In this document: piece after piece, positions 46,045-55,169 of the stretch | Position numbering within the stretch: position 1 is the stretch's first letter | How the letters are laid out: the number at the start of each line of letters is the position of its first letter | NCBI RefSeq assembly: GCF_023920705.1 | Contig: NZ_CP094657.1 | Span: forward strand, 2,170,001-2,234,000 | Length of the DNA stretch: 64,000 nt | Reading direction: 5' to 3' | From: Acinetobacter sp. XS-4 | GTDB lineage: Bacteria; Pseudomonadota; Gammaproteobacteria; Pseudomonadales; Moraxellaceae | The notes under the pieces: generated by a model | The model's database searches: none | What the model was told of the DNA's origin: nothing | Seen by the model: only the letters and a program-made list of their open reading frames with translations | Made by a program: the position numbers and the translations under genes

Positions 46045-47232
46045 TTATCGAGAAAGGTAACGCGTCAAATCCTCAATGCCTTTTAGCGTCATTGGATACA
46101 TATGATTTTCAAAAATCTCTTTAATCCAACCAATGGTCTGAGTGTAATGCCAATACCCTTCTGTTTCAGGGTTTAACCATGCTGTTTTATCAAAATGCTG
46201 ACGTAGGCGACGTAACCAAACTTCACCTGTTTCATCATTCATGTATTCAACCGAGCCACCCACCGATTTCAGCTCATACGGTGCCATACTGGCATCACCC
46301 ACTACAATTACACGATAGTCGCGTCCATAGGTGTGAAACAGATCCCATGTGTTCATGCGGGTTGCTGTTCTTCGGTAGTTATCTTTCCAGACATAATCAT
46401 AGAGACAATTATGGAAATAGAAGTATTCGAGTGTCTTAAACTCACTTTTAGCAGCACTAAACAGTTTTTCGCATTGAGCAATGTGAGCATCCATCGAACC
46501 ACCCACATCAAACAACATCAGTACTTTTATTCGATTTCGACGCTCAGGTACCATTTGAACATCTAAAATACCTTGCTTGGCTGTTTCACGGATTGTACCG
46601 TCAACATCCAACTCTTCAGCTGCACCTTGGCGCGCAAATTTTCGCAAACGGCGCAAAGCAATTTGCATCTGACGAGTACCAAGGACTTGGTCGTCATCCA
46701 GATTTTGGTATTTACGTTGTTCCCAGACTTTAACTGCCGAACGTTTACGCCCTGGTCCACCAATTCTGACGCCTTCTGGATGATCTCCAAAGGCTCCAAA
46801 AGGTGAAGTGCCTCCAGTACCCACCATGCGGTTACCACCCTGATGTTTTTTATGCTGTTCGCGTAACCGCTCTTCCAACATTTTCATCAGTTCTTCTAAG
46901 GAACCTGCTTTTTGGAGTTCTGCTCGTTGTTCAGGAGTTAAATGCTTCTCTAGAAGTTCTAAATCAAACCAGTCTTTTGGTAACTTATGAACTTGTTTGA
47001 GTAACTCATCCAGATCAAAGGTTTCAATGCCGTCAAAGTAGTCTTTCATGGAACGATCGAACTTGTCAAAAAAGCGCTCATCTTTAACTAAAATTGTTTT
47101 AGCAAGTTGATAGAACTCTTCTTGATCGGCAAAAACTAAACCTTCACTTACTGCACGGTTTAAGTCAATAAGCTCACGAGTTGTAACTGGAACACCGTAT
47201 TTACGTAAGGTGTAAAATAACCGCACAAACAT
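46045..47232 (-). CDS. VWA-domain (CoxE-like) protein
   Basis: A 395-residue protein with an N-terminal helical region, a Gly-rich basic linker (about 130-165) and a von Willebrand A domain from about 230. The MIDAS motif DVGGSMD (DxGxS) is at about 243-249 and the [13 protein letters not shown] strand follows. CoxE-like proteins pair with MoxR ATPases to insert metals or remodel complexes. It follows the MoxR gene by 15 bases, so the two form a functional pair. The target is unknown. Confidence 0.88.
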   Translation of the reverse strand: MFVRLFYTLRKYGVPVTTRELIDLNRAVSEGLVFADQEEFYQLAKTILVKDERFFDKFDRSMKDYFDGIETFDLDELLKQVHKLPKDWFDLELLEKHLTPEQRAELQKAGSLEELMKMLEERLREQHKKHQGGNRMVGTGGTSPFGAFGDHPEGVRIGGPGRKRSAVKVWEQRKYQNLDDDQVLGTRQMQIALRRLRKFARQGAAEELDVDGTIRETAKQGILDVQMVPERRNRIKVLMLFDVGGSMDAHIAQCEKLFSAAKSEFKTLEYFYFHNCLYDYVWKDNYRRTATRMNTWDLFHTYGRDYRVIVVGDASMAPYELKSVGGSVEYMNDETGEVWLRRLRQHFDKTAWLNPETEGYWHYTQTIGWIKEIFENHMYPMTLKGIEDLTRYLSR

Positions 47233-47247
47233 GGGTTATTCCCTCCT

Positions 47248-48099
47248 TTAACGTCGAGACATGAAAGCCAAACGTTCGAGGAGTTGTACATCCTGCTCGT
47301 TTTTGATCAGCGCACCATATAAAGGTGGAATAGCTTTAGATGTATCTCGATTGCGTAATACATCTTCTGGCATATCATCTGCCATGAGCAAGCTTAGCCA
47401 ATCAATTAACTCTGAGGTTGATGGTGGTTTCTTCAAATTAGGAATTTCACGTAATTTAAAGAAAACCTGTAAAGCTTCGTTTACTAATGTTGCAGAAATA
47501 TTTGGGAAATGAACCGCAATGATTTCTCGCATTGTAGTTTCATCTGGAAACTCAATGTAATGAAAGAAACAACGACGCAAGAAAGCATCTGGTAATTCTT
47601 TTTCATTATTCGAAGTAATAATTACAATTGGGCGTTGTGTTGCCGTAATGGTTTCATTGGTTTCATAAACATAAAAAGACATTTTATCGAGTTCATGCAG
47701 CAAGTCATTTGGAAACTCAATATCGGCTTTGTCAATTTCATCAATTAACAAAACACAACGCTCTTCACTCGTGAAAGCTTCCCACAATTTACCGGGTTTA
47801 ATATAGTTCTTAATATCGTAAACTCGATCATCACCTAACTGGCTGTCTCTTAAACGAGAAACCGCATCATATTCATACAACCCTTGCTGCGCTTTGGTTG
47901 TCGATTTGATATGCCAAGTGATCAGTTTTAAACCTAAACTTTGTGCTACCTGTTCAGCAAGTAAAGTTTTACCCGTGCCAGGTTCACCCTTAATGAGTAA
48001 AGGCTTTTGTAAAGCACGAGCTGCTTTTACAGCGAGCTTAAGACTATCAGTCGCGATATATTGATCTGTACCAGTAAAATGTTGGGTATCAGCAGACAT
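47248..48099 (-). CDS. MoxR-family AAA+ ATPase
   Basis: A 283-residue ATPase. Walker A GEPGTGKT is at about 38-45, Walker B VLLIDEIDKAD at about 115-125, sensor 1 IVIITSNNEKELPDAFLRRC, with the arginine finger in the same stretch. The C-terminal lid carries a PPLYGAL segment. MoxR proteins act with VWA partners as chaperones, here the gene immediately downstream. It lies 29 bases after a small membrane protein gene. Confidence 0.9.
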   Translation of the reverse strand: MSADTQHFTGTDQYIATDSLKLAVKAARALQKPLLIKGEPGTGKTLLAEQVAQSLGLKLITWHIKSTTKAQQGLYEYDAVSRLRDSQLGDDRVYDIKNYIKPGKLWEAFTSEERCVLLIDEIDKADIEFPNDLLHELDKMSFYVYETNETITATQRPIVIITSNNEKELPDAFLRRCFFHYIEFPDETTMREIIAVHFPNISATLVNEALQVFFKLREIPNLKKPPSTSELIDWLSLLMADDMPEDVLRNRDTSKAIPPLYGALIKNEQDVQLLERLAFMSRR

Positions 48100-48128
48100 G
48101 TAAAGACCTTATTTTTCTATTTCAATGG

Positions 48129-48491
48129 TTAGATGGAACGCATGCTTTTGTTCGTTGAATATTTTGACCAACAATATCCAATCACCAAACCTAGACCAAC
48201 TACAAACAGAATTAAAGATAAATTTGACCAAATTAGAGGGCTATCTTTGGTTAAAACACCAAATAGTAGTCCAAAAATAGCCGGTGCTACCGATGCATTC
48301 GGTCCTTCAGACACTGTTGGTGTAACTAAAATAGCAAAGACAATAAGCCAACTAATTGCACCAAAAGTTGTAGGAAGGCGACGCATTAATCGCCACCAAC
48401 ACCATAAAGCAATAATAGCGCCTATTCCATAAGCTGTTAAAGCAATAACACCTTCAGGAACAACATCCAAAAAAGAGAATAATTGATTCAT
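48129..48491 (-). CDS. small inner-membrane protein, unknown function
   Basis: A 120-residue protein with four predicted helices, starting MNQLFSFLDVVPEGVIAL. The ATG at 48491 lies 16 bases after the YcgL-family stop. The longer frame would overlap that gene and begins at a non-ATG codon. Hydrophobic segments at about 13-30, 38-55, 68-85 and 92-110 are separated by short loops. It lies in a minus-strand cluster with the YcgL, MoxR and VWA genes. No function can be assigned. Confidence 0.7.
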   Translation of the reverse strand: MNQLFSFLDVVPEGVIALTAYGIGAIIALWCWWRLMRRLPTTFGAISWLIVFAILVTPTVSEGPNASVAPAIFGLLFGVLTKDSPLIWSNLSLILFVVGLGLVIGYCWSKYSTNKSMRSI

Positions 48492-48507
48492 TATTCCAGT
48501 TTGATCT

Positions 48508-48813
48508 TCACGCACCACGTAAGCCCTCTGGTTCAACCGCATTTGGGTTAATTAACCCTTCTGGCGGCATCTGAATAAAGAAACCTTTTGTTTGTAATGA
48601 GTCTAAAACATGTAAAACATTAGCACGCGCCAATTTACGTGTTGGAGCTAATTCTAAATGCATGACAAACGTTGCACGACCAAACGCTTGTACAACAGCT
48701 TCAGGAATATTTTCAAACGGATCAGCTTGTTCCGTATCGTCAGGATAGTTTGGACGAGCAATATACATGTACATTTCATCTTTTTTGCTCGATCTATAAA
48801 TATCACAGTGCAT
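48508..48813 (-). CDS. ycgL: YcgL-domain protein (UPF0745)
   Basis: A 101-residue protein matching the YcgL family: [16 protein letters not shown] at the start, ALVxxFG-like [31 protein letters not shown] and GFFIQMPPE. Its function is not known; homologues often lie beside rnd. Here rnd is about 2 kb upstream on the same strand. First gene of the YcgL, membrane protein, MoxR, VWA series. Confidence 0.88.
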   Translation of the reverse strand: MHCDIYRSSKKDEMYMYIARPNYPDDTEQADPFENIPEAVVQAFGRATFVMHLELAPTRKLARANVLHVLDSLQTKGFFIQMPPEGLINPNAVEPEGLRGA

Positions 48814-49284
48814 TTCAAATCAACTCTTGAACTAAGGACAGCATACATGAAAAAAAACGACTCACACACGCAGGTTTGTTTACGCATCAGTCGTTTTTTT
48901 AATTCTTGGGAAATATTAACCTACAACATTGATTAAGGTCGATAATAACTTTGTTCCAGATAAAAGCTGGGTACCACAGTAAATTGACAAACATTTGATT
49001 TTAAACATTAAATATAGTTTTTAACTTCAATAAAATAAAAACAATTTTTAGGAAAAAAGAAAAAATGTTCGTTACTGAGTACTTTTTGTGATCTATTTTT
49101 AATACTTTCGCACATTAATACTATGAAATTTATGACATTAAAGTGAGTTATTACATTTTAAAATTCACATTTAACTAAAACTTCTAACCACTTAATACAC
49201 ATTGGCAGACATTACTTAACTGGTTTAAATTATCAGCATGTTTAAATATTAAATATCTTAATTATAGATGTGGAGGATGAACTT
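48814..49284. other. intergenic region, 471 bp
   Basis: AT-rich region. Its left part holds a hairpin with a 12-bp stem, AAAAAAACGACT / AGTCGTTTTTTT, around a 26-base loop (48851-48900). This could be a terminator on either strand or part of a short transcript. The right part should carry the promoter of the 54-codon gene. Confidence 0.5.
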
Positions 49285-49449
49285 ATGCCTCGCGGTGATA
49301 AAACAGCTTACACAGCAAAGCAAAAACGTCAGGCTAAACATATTGTTGAGAGTGAAGTAGATAGAGGTCACTCTCAAGAAGAAGCCGAACGAATTGCATG
49401 GTCTACTGTCAATAAACAAGATGGTGGCGGTAAGAAAAAGTCTCACTAA
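49285..49449 (+). CDS. small basic protein, 54 aa (plasmid stabilization / ChaB-like family)
   Basis: A 54-codon gene. The ATG has GGAGG nine bases upstream, a strong ribosome-binding site. The product begins MPRGDKTAYTAKQKRQAKHI, continues with EEAERIAWSTVNKQDGGG and ends KKKSH. The AWSTVNK-x-x-GGG pattern is shared with small proteins annotated as plasmid stabilization or stress proteins in Pseudomonas and Acinetobacter (from memory). Highly charged, no membrane segment, perhaps nucleic-acid or stress associated. It is followed by a 13-bp hairpin. Confidence 0.85.
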   Translation: MPRGDKTAYTAKQKRQAKHIVESEVDRGHSQEEAERIAWSTVNKQDGGGKKKSH

Positions 49450-49459
49450 AACAAACATT

Positions 49460-49493
49460 AAGTACTTCTTTAGCTTTGTTTAAAGAAGTACTT
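49460..49493. terminator. hairpin after the 54-aa gene
   Basis: A perfect 13-bp stem, AAGTACTTCTTTA / TAAAGAAGTACTT, with an 8-base loop. The T run after it is poor, so it may act as a transcript-end hairpin for both flanking genes. Confidence 0.6.
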
Positions 49494-49517
49494 TCATCAA
49501 AGACAAATTAATGGTGT

Positions 49518-49859
49518 TTAGAAAACTCGAGAGCTCTTTATATAGTCATCGCTTACTTGATTTAAGGCACTCAAAATAGCGCTATCATTTTGACTTAACA
49601 GAGCTTCATTTAAACATTCCATGTAATCTATAAGCATAGTCTTAGAAGTGTTGGCAAATTCAGAGGTTACTGCTTCATCTTCATATAAAATCACGTAACT
49701 ACGTGCAAAACCATAAATTAGATAGACGGCAGCTTTTTCTTTTGTATTTTGAGATTCTTTAAGAGACTGTTCACAAGCATTTTTTAAATCTTTAAATGCA
49801 TCTGTACCAGTAGATTGATTTTTGAAAGATAAAAGTATTTTTTGGAAGTTCATATCCAT
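49518..49859 (-). CDS. hypothetical protein, 113 aa
   Basis: An unrecognised, mostly helical 113-residue soluble protein (MDMNFQKILLSFKNQ ... LNEALLSQNDSAILSALNQV). No Cys pair pattern, signal peptide or enzyme motif is present. Met1 or Met3 could be the start; GAG lies about eight bases before Met1. It is separated from the 88-residue gene by 150 bases on the same strand. Function unknown. Confidence 0.6.
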   Translation of the reverse strand: MDMNFQKILLSFKNQSTGTDAFKDLKNACEQSLKESQNTKEKAAVYLIYGFARSYVILYEDEAVTSEFANTSKTMLIDYMECLNEALLSQNDSAILSALNQVSDDYIKSSRVF

Positions 49860-50008
49860 ATTCCACTCAAAAAGTAAAGCTACAGAAGATGATAAAACCT
49901 GTCAAATAAAATCATGATTAATATAAGTTTAATTGTAAATAAATTTATATTTCTTTAGCACTATATAAAAGACCGCTCACAAAAGAGCAGCCTAATAAAA
50001 ATCGATAT

Positions 50009-50275
50009 TTAAAAGCTTATTTCTATCGTTATTGTAGTACCAGAGTGTTCAATATTGGTTGAAATATTGAAGCCTCTCCCCTTAAGTTCCTCTTCTACTG
50101 ACGTAAGATGATCAGGGCTTACAGCATCAATAGGAAACTGAAAAGTTGCTTTTCTTTTCCCTGCTTTAGATTCAGTTTCAGTACCAGTTAAAATTTTTTC
50201 CAGCATGGTCTCTTGATTGATTTTAAAATTTTTAGCATTTTGGCGCGCTTGTTCAGCACTAAAGTTGTTAAGCAT
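50009..50275 (-). CDS. hypothetical protein, 88 aa
   Basis: An unrecognised 88-residue protein. The N-terminal part is helical (FSAEQARQNAKNFKINQE). The C-terminal half is predicted beta-alpha-beta (ATFQFPIDAVSPDHLTSVEEELKGRGFNIST ... TTITIEISF, shown in parts). AGAGAG lies eight bases before the ATG. It resembles small orphan proteins of Acinetobacter genomes. No function can be given. Confidence 0.6.
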   Translation of the reverse strand: MLNNFSAEQARQNAKNFKINQETMLEKILTGTETESKAGKRKATFQFPIDAVSPDHLTSVEEELKGRGFNISTNIEHSGTTITIEISF

Positions 50276-50374
50276 ATTTATCTCTCTAATTATTCATTCA
50301 ATTCAATTTATAACATAAAGAAAAGATCATCAATATTAAGATATTGATCATTTTAAAGTCATTTCGTATAGAAT

Positions 50375-50406
50375 AAAAAGCCAACCCAATTGGGTTGGCT
50401 TTTTTA
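50375..50406. terminator. strong orphan bidirectional terminator
   Basis: AAAAAGCCAACCC pairs perfectly with GGGTTGGCTTTTT around AATT, with T and A runs outside. No annotated gene ends beside it on either strand. Confidence 0.85.
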
Positions 50407-50696
50407 TTTCTGCACCGAAACAAACTTATAGTTATATATTATTTATGTAGAAATTGTTTTTCTTACAACCAAGAATATACAGACCTGTATGTTTAATCAA
50501 TTGAATTTTTCTCACTAAATCAGTTAATTTAATTCATTATCACTTTTACAAATTAAAATTGCTTCAATTCATCACTTTACTAGCTTTTTAAAAAGTTAAT
50601 TATTGAATATAAATGATTACTTTATTAACTATTAATATTCAATATCTATTATTTATGAATAAAAACTACTTAATTTAAATTATTCACTACTCTTAA

Positions 50697-50726
50697 TTAA
50701 AAAAGCCCATCACGAAGATGAGCTTT
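50697..50726 (-). terminator. terminator downstream of rnd
   Basis: On the minus strand, AAAGC-x-CATC type arms with one mismatch form a stem around a 5-base loop and lead into TTTTTT, about 23 bases after the rnd stop. Confidence 0.65.
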
Positions 50727-50748
50727 AAATTTTAACGATCACATCATT

Positions 50749-51873
50749 TTAAATGGATAGACTTTGTTTTTCTTCTTGAAATAACTGAATTAGTGGTTGA
50801 GTTAATAGCTCATAACGCCAACCCAAAAGATAATCAGGCAAGTCTTGTTCATTCCCTTGAGAAAGAACATGTTGATGAATTGCATTTAGCCATTTCTTTC
50901 TAAGTAATACTTCTTTAGGAATAGAAGTTTCACTTATTGCATGGGCAAGCACCATATCCATTTTATGTAGAGTTTCTTTAGATGTTACTTTAAAAGGTTT
51001 GGCAATTTTTGTTGGCCATTCACTTTCATTCGGTAAATCTTTAAGTAATTCTAAAATAGTTTTTCCATATTCACGAACTACATTTGGGCGAATATCTTTA
51101 ACTTGCGAGAGTTGAAAACTATTACGTGGATTCTTTTCAACCATATCAATCATGGTTGAGTTTCTAAGAATAAAACTGCGTGGCTGATTGGTCGCTTTAA
51201 CAATGTATTCACGCCATTCACTTAAATTTTGCAGTTGCATCAATTGACGGCGCGAATGACGGTAATTACCAACATCGCTATAGAGTAACTCTGTTGGTGT
51301 TTCACTAATAATTTCTTTAGTTAAACTTCTACAATCTTCAAGAACGTAGTCATAAAGCCCTTTCTGCTTAAGCTGTTCTTGAATATGATGAGCTAACTTC
51401 ATTATATATAGAACATCATTTGCCGCATAACAAAGTTGCTGAGGCGATAAAGGTCGAGCTAACCAATCTGATCTTGTTTGATCTTTTTCAATGTCAATGT
51501 CTAGACAAAGCTTTAAAGCACCTTGGTAACTTACTTGTAGTCCATGGCCTAAGAAAGAAAGCCCCACTTGAGTATCAAACACATTAAGCAGATCTTCTTG
51601 ATCAGCGTAATGATAGATTAAATCGATGTCTTCCCCACATGCATGAAAAATATTTTGCTGTGCGAGAAATATTCTTTTCCAAAACTGACTTAGATCTAAT
51701 GAAACACCATCCAACAGATAGACATTGCCATTTACATTGACTTGGCATACCCCAAGTTTAGGCCAAAGGGTGTCAACCTTAATAAATTCTGTATCAAGTC
51801 CATATATCGAACATTGATCCATTTTTTGAAGAACATCAACCAAATCGGTTTGCTGTTGGATAAACTGAAACAT
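50749..51873 (-). CDS. rnd: ribonuclease D
   Basis: A 374-residue 3'-5' exoribonuclease that trims tRNA 3' ends. The DEDDy residues are visible: Asp27 and Glu29 in LDTEF, Asp in HACGEDIDLI, and Tyr/Asp in CYAANDVLYIM. An HRDC-type helical region follows (about 210-290, YRHSRRQLMQLQNLSEWRE). Length is typical. Monocistronic with its own terminator. Confidence 0.93.
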   Translation of the reverse strand: MFQFIQQQTDLVDVLQKMDQCSIYGLDTEFIKVDTLWPKLGVCQVNVNGNVYLLDGVSLDLSQFWKRIFLAQQNIFHACGEDIDLIYHYADQEDLLNVFDTQVGLSFLGHGLQVSYQGALKLCLDIDIEKDQTRSDWLARPLSPQQLCYAANDVLYIMKLAHHIQEQLKQKGLYDYVLEDCRSLTKEIISETPTELLYSDVGNYRHSRRQLMQLQNLSEWREYIVKATNQPRSFILRNSTMIDMVEKNPRNSFQLSQVKDIRPNVVREYGKTILELLKDLPNESEWPTKIAKPFKVTSKETLHKMDMVLAHAISETSIPKEVLLRKKWLNAIHQHVLSQGNEQDLPDYLLGWRYELLTQPLIQLFQEEKQSLSI

Positions 51874-52201
51874 GCTTTCTCAAGTAAATGCAAAGAGTGC
51901 TTAGAACTCTGGTATATATAACATAGAAGTAGGAAATTACCACTTAAACCTTTATGAATACTCTATTTTTGAACAATTTTTCGAAAATAGATAATTTTTT
52001 GATCTTTTATTTATACTTTTAAAGTTAACTCCAAATATTCATTGTTTAAAATCTATAAGATCTTTTTCATTTTTATGTGCATTCATATTTTATTTAAAAG
52101 ATCTTTTGTAATTAAAAACACAATAATATTTGCCTTTTATAGCCAAATTAATAAATTTAATTCAATTTTATATGGCATTAATGAAACAAGCATCGAAATG
52201 C
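51874..52201. other. intergenic region between recR and rnd, 328 bp
   Basis: AT-rich, with no convincing gene or hairpin. A plus-strand open frame starting at 52042 runs antisense into recR and has phenylalanine/isoleucine-rich random composition, so it is not called. Confidence 0.5.
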
Positions 52202-52798
52202 TTATTTCATTCTCATACGGTTATGAACTGCCTGACTTAAGGTATGGCTATCTACATACTCAAGTTCACCACCTTGCGGTACACCTTGAGCAATACGTGT
52301 CATTTGTATAGGTAAGTGCTTAGTCGCTTCTACCAAATAATGAGCCGTTGCCTGGCCCTCTACCGTCGCATTTGTTGCCAAAATCACTTCTTCAATAGTG
52401 CCTTGACTTAAACGCTGAATCAGATAAGGAATACCAATTTCTTCTGGGCCAATCCCATCTAAGGGTGACAGGTGTCCGCCTAAAACATGGTATTTACCAC
52501 GAAAACTTCCGCTTTGCTCAATCGCCATTACATCAGCTGGTGATTCAACCACACACAATAGTTGATCTTCTCGCTCAGTTGAGGCGCAAATATCACAAAT
52601 TTCATGTTCAGTTAGAGAATGACAAACGCTACACTCATGAATATAACTTGAAGCTTCATGCAAAGCATGGGCTAATGCAAACGCACCTTCTCGATTTTTC
52701 ATCAAAAGATGTAATGCCATACGTTGAGCCGACTTCGGACCAACGCTAGGCAATATACGTAAAGCTTGAACAAGTTGTTCAAATCTATCGCTAAACAC
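52202..52798 (-). CDS. recR: recombination mediator RecR
   Basis: A 198-residue RecFOR pathway protein. It has an N-terminal helix-hairpin-helix (LRILPSVGPKSAQRMALHLL), a four-Cys zinc finger (CSVCHSLTEHEICDIC, about 57-72), a Toprim domain (LCVVESPADVMAIEQSG ... HVLGGHLSPLDGIGPEEI) and a C-terminal Walker-like segment. The GTG start is supported by AAGGA eight bases upstream. It follows ybaB by nine bases, a conserved gene pair. Confidence 0.96.
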   Translation of the reverse strand: MFSDRFEQLVQALRILPSVGPKSAQRMALHLLMKNREGAFALAHALHEASSYIHECSVCHSLTEHEICDICASTEREDQLLCVVESPADVMAIEQSGSFRGKYHVLGGHLSPLDGIGPEEIGIPYLIQRLSQGTIEEVILATNATVEGQATAHYLVEATKHLPIQMTRIAQGVPQGGELEYVDSHTLSQAVHNRMRMK

Positions 52799-52807
52799 AG
52801 AATTTCC

Positions 52808-53137
52808 TTAGAACATGCCCGCTAAGCCAGGTGGCAAGCCCATACCAGAATTTGCTTTTTGCATTTTTTCTTCTGAAATAACTTCAGCTTGACGTACAGC
52901 ATCGTTTACCGCCGCAGCAATCAAGTCTTCAATCATATCTGGTTCATCTTGAAGTAACTCAGGGTTAATTTCGATACGTTTTACAAGATAGCGACCATTC
53001 ATGGTTACTTTAACCAAACCACCACCAGCTTCTGCTTGGACTTCAGTTTGGGCAAGCTCTTCTTTCGCCTTTTTTATATTTGTTTCCATATCTTTTTGCA
53101 TGCGCTGCGCTTGCTGCATGAGCATATTGATATTCAT
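52808..53137 (-). CDS. ybaB: YbaB/EbfC nucleoid-associated protein
   Basis: A 109-residue DNA-binding protein. ATG at 53137 has GGAG eight bases upstream; eight extra codons in the longer frame are unlikely. Typical are [24 protein letters not shown] (in part), [16 protein letters not shown] and the C-terminal [10 protein letters not shown]. Cotranscribed with recR. The usual upstream partner dnaX is not adjacent here. Confidence 0.93.
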   Translation of the reverse strand: MNINMLMQQAQRMQKDMETNIKKAKEELAQTEVQAEAGGGLVKVTMNGRYLVKRIEINPELLQDEPDMIEDLIAAAVNDAVRQAEVISEEKMQKANSGMGLPPGLAGMF

Positions 53138-53418
53138 AACTTTACTCCGTATCTCTATCAAATCTTTAAAGTATTATTCGTTATTTGGTAATACTTTATA
53201 AAAACTTAATCTCATTGAACCAACCTATGCGATTAAAATACATACAGACTGGTGCATTGAACTCAAATTAATCCGTAATTCTGACACAATAGACTAATGT
53301 TTTCTATCAGTATCTCTTGCTCTATTTCACATAGCTCCATAAGTAACATCGCCACACTTAGGCATACGTCATAAATACTTAGATGGTCTAAATTAAAGTC
53401 TTATAAAACCTCATTGCG

Positions 53419-53652
53419 CTATTGAGATGCCTGTAGACCTTTATCAATTGTTTTATATTCACTTAAGGGAACTTTCTTAAAGGAGGTATTTGCTTCTTGA
53501 ATAGATTTATCTGCTTCTTGCACAGACTTCTCTGCATTGTTGATCAATAAAGTTGTTTCATTCACTGGGTTTTGACTCGGTTTGGTCAGTAATTTATACC
53601 CAACGACCCCGATTACCCCCACTACAACGACAATAGCAATAGGCTTAAGCAT
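53419..53652 (-). CDS. small membrane-anchored coiled-coil protein, 77 aa
   Basis: A 77-residue protein starting MLKPIAIVVVVGVIGVVGY. The ATG at 53652 has GTGAG about eight bases upstream; the longer frame begins at GTG without support. A single helix (4-22) is followed by a polar linker and an amphipathic helix, LLINNAEKSVQEADKSIQEA, ending KVPLSEY. The plan is the same as that of the 60-residue protein at 4147-4329 (MLK start, one helix, LL-x-x-AE-x-S repeat, VP-x-S end). Function unknown. Confidence 0.65.
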   Translation of the reverse strand: MLKPIAIVVVVGVIGVVGYKLLTKPSQNPVNETTLLINNAEKSVQEADKSIQEANTSFKKVPLSEYKTIDKGLQASQ

Positions 53653-53772
53653 TTTAAAACTCACATTTCTTTTAATTAAATTTAGAGTCTTTATACCTTG
53701 TGCTCTTAGCACTCATTTAAACAAAAATGTAGTTTTTTTATTGTAGTTCTGAAATTTGAGTAACATTTCAAT

Positions 53773-53803
53773 ATAAAAACCATCTCGATTAAAGAGATGG
53801 TTT
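53773..53803 (-). terminator. terminator downstream of metZ
   Basis: AAACCATCTC pairs with GAGATGGTTT around a 7-base loop; the minus strand continues TTTTATA. Confidence 0.85.
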
Positions 53804-53845
53804 CATAAACAAAATAACCCAAAAGAATTATTTCGATAGGAATGA

Positions 53846-55033
53846 TTAGATCAGATCAAGACCACGTGAGATATCACGAATAATGTCATTAATATCTTCT
53901 AAGCCCACAGATACACGGATTAAACCTTCTTGAATGCCTGCCGTAGCTTTTGCTTCAGCAGAAAGTTTGCCATGTGTAGTTGTTGCAGGATGGGTAATTG
54001 TTGACTTCACATCACCAAGGTTTCCGGTAATCGAAATAAACTTAGTATTATCAATAACCTTCCAAGCACCTTCACGTTCGCCTTTAACAACGAAAGAAAC
54101 AATCCCGCCAAAACCATTTTGTTGTTTTGCCGCAAGTTCATGGCCTTCTTGAGTTGGTAAACCAGCATAGTAAACTTTTTCTACTTTTTCATGGGCAGTT
54201 AACCATTCTGCAAGAATCTGAGCACTTTCACAGTGTGCTTTCATACGTAAGCGCAAAGTTTCTAAACCTTTTAAGAAAACCCATGCATTAAATGGACTCA
54301 TTGATGGTCCAAGTGTACGGACAACTCCAAAGACTTCTTCTAATAACTTAGCATTACCGACTACAGCACCGCCTAATGCGCGTCCTTGTCCATCTAAATA
54401 TTTAGTCGCAGAGTAAATGACGAGGTCTGCCCCAAACTTTAATGGTTGCTGTAAAACAGGTGTACAGAAACTGTTATCAACCGCCAGTAATGCACCATGC
54501 GCATGAGCAATATCTGCAAGCGCTTGAATATCTGCGATCTCGGCTAGAGGATTAGACGGTGACTCAACAAATAAAAGTTTAGTTTCTGGACGTACTGCAT
54601 TTTTCCATGCATCCAAATCACATAAATCAACAAATGTAATGTCTACACCAAACTTGGCAATATATTTTTCAAACAAGGCAACAACTGAACCAAAAACTGC
54701 TCTTGAGCAAATAACATGATCACCCGCTTTGAGATATGCCATAGTAACTGACAAAATCGCGCCCATTCCAGAGCTTGTCGCAACAGCACGTTCAGCGCCG
54801 TCTAAAGCTGCTAAGCGTTTTTCGAACATCGATACAGTCGGATTGGTAAAACGAGAATAGATATTTCCTTGAACCTGACCAGAAAATTTTGCTGCAGCTT
54901 CAGCCGCATTTTCATATACGAATGATGATGTCAAAAAAATCGGTTCGCCATGCTCACCTTCAAAACTACGAGTATGTCCGGTACGAATGGCTAAAGTATC
55001 AAGTTGGTATTCTAAATCATCAGACTGGTTCAT
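53846..55033 (-). CDS. metZ: O-succinylhomoserine sulfhydrylase
   Basis: A 395-residue PLP enzyme of the Cys/Met metabolism family that makes homocysteine from O-succinylhomoserine and sulfide. ATG at 55033 has AAGGCG nine bases upstream; the ATG at 55057 has none. The PLP Lys211 lies in SATKYLDGQGRALGG. VDNSFCTPVLQQP and VESPSNPLAEI are family-typical. The FLTSSFVY start and overall sequence favour MetZ over MetB. Monocistronic with its own terminator. Confidence 0.92.
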   Translation of the reverse strand: MNQSDDLEYQLDTLAIRTGHTRSFEGEHGEPIFLTSSFVYENAAEAAAKFSGQVQGNIYSRFTNPTVSMFEKRLAALDGAERAVATSSGMGAILSVTMAYLKAGDHVICSRAVFGSVVALFEKYIAKFGVDITFVDLCDLDAWKNAVRPETKLLFVESPSNPLAEIADIQALADIAHAHGALLAVDNSFCTPVLQQPLKFGADLVIYSATKYLDGQGRALGGAVVGNAKLLEEVFGVVRTLGPSMSPFNAWVFLKGLETLRLRMKAHCESAQILAEWLTAHEKVEKVYYAGLPTQEGHELAAKQQNGFGGIVSFVVKGEREGAWKVIDNTKFISITGNLGDVKSTITHPATTTHGKLSAEAKATAGIQEGLIRVSVGLEDINDIIRDISRGLDLI

Positions 55034-55169
55034 TAAATGTTCGCCTTTACTGGTCATGTACTAAAAAACTATCATCATTTTGAGTGTCTAAGGTATTTAA
55101 GGTCAAGGTAAACATTAAAATTATCGCTTAGACTTTATTCAATCTTTAGTAAATAGTTGGTAAAGCAAG

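Larger units (their letters stand above)
50276..50748. other. intergenic region, 473 bp, with an orphan terminator
   Basis: No coding frame is supportable. It contains a strong terminator at 50375-50406 that is not immediately after any gene, and the rnd terminator at 50697-50726. About 290 bp of AT-rich DNA separates the two hairpins and could encode a short RNA. Confidence 0.5.

Noticed and set aside
49258..49458. Minus-strand 66-codon open frame
   Set aside because: Antisense shadow of the 54-codon plus-strand gene, which has the better ribosome-binding site and a family-like sequence.
52042..52311. Plus-strand 89-codon open frame
   Set aside because: Antisense to the 3' end of recR, random AT-driven composition and no family resemblance.
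55034..55169. SAM or other riboswitch upstream of metZ
   Set aside because: The upstream gap is short and shows no terminator/antiterminator pair or conserved core that I recognise.
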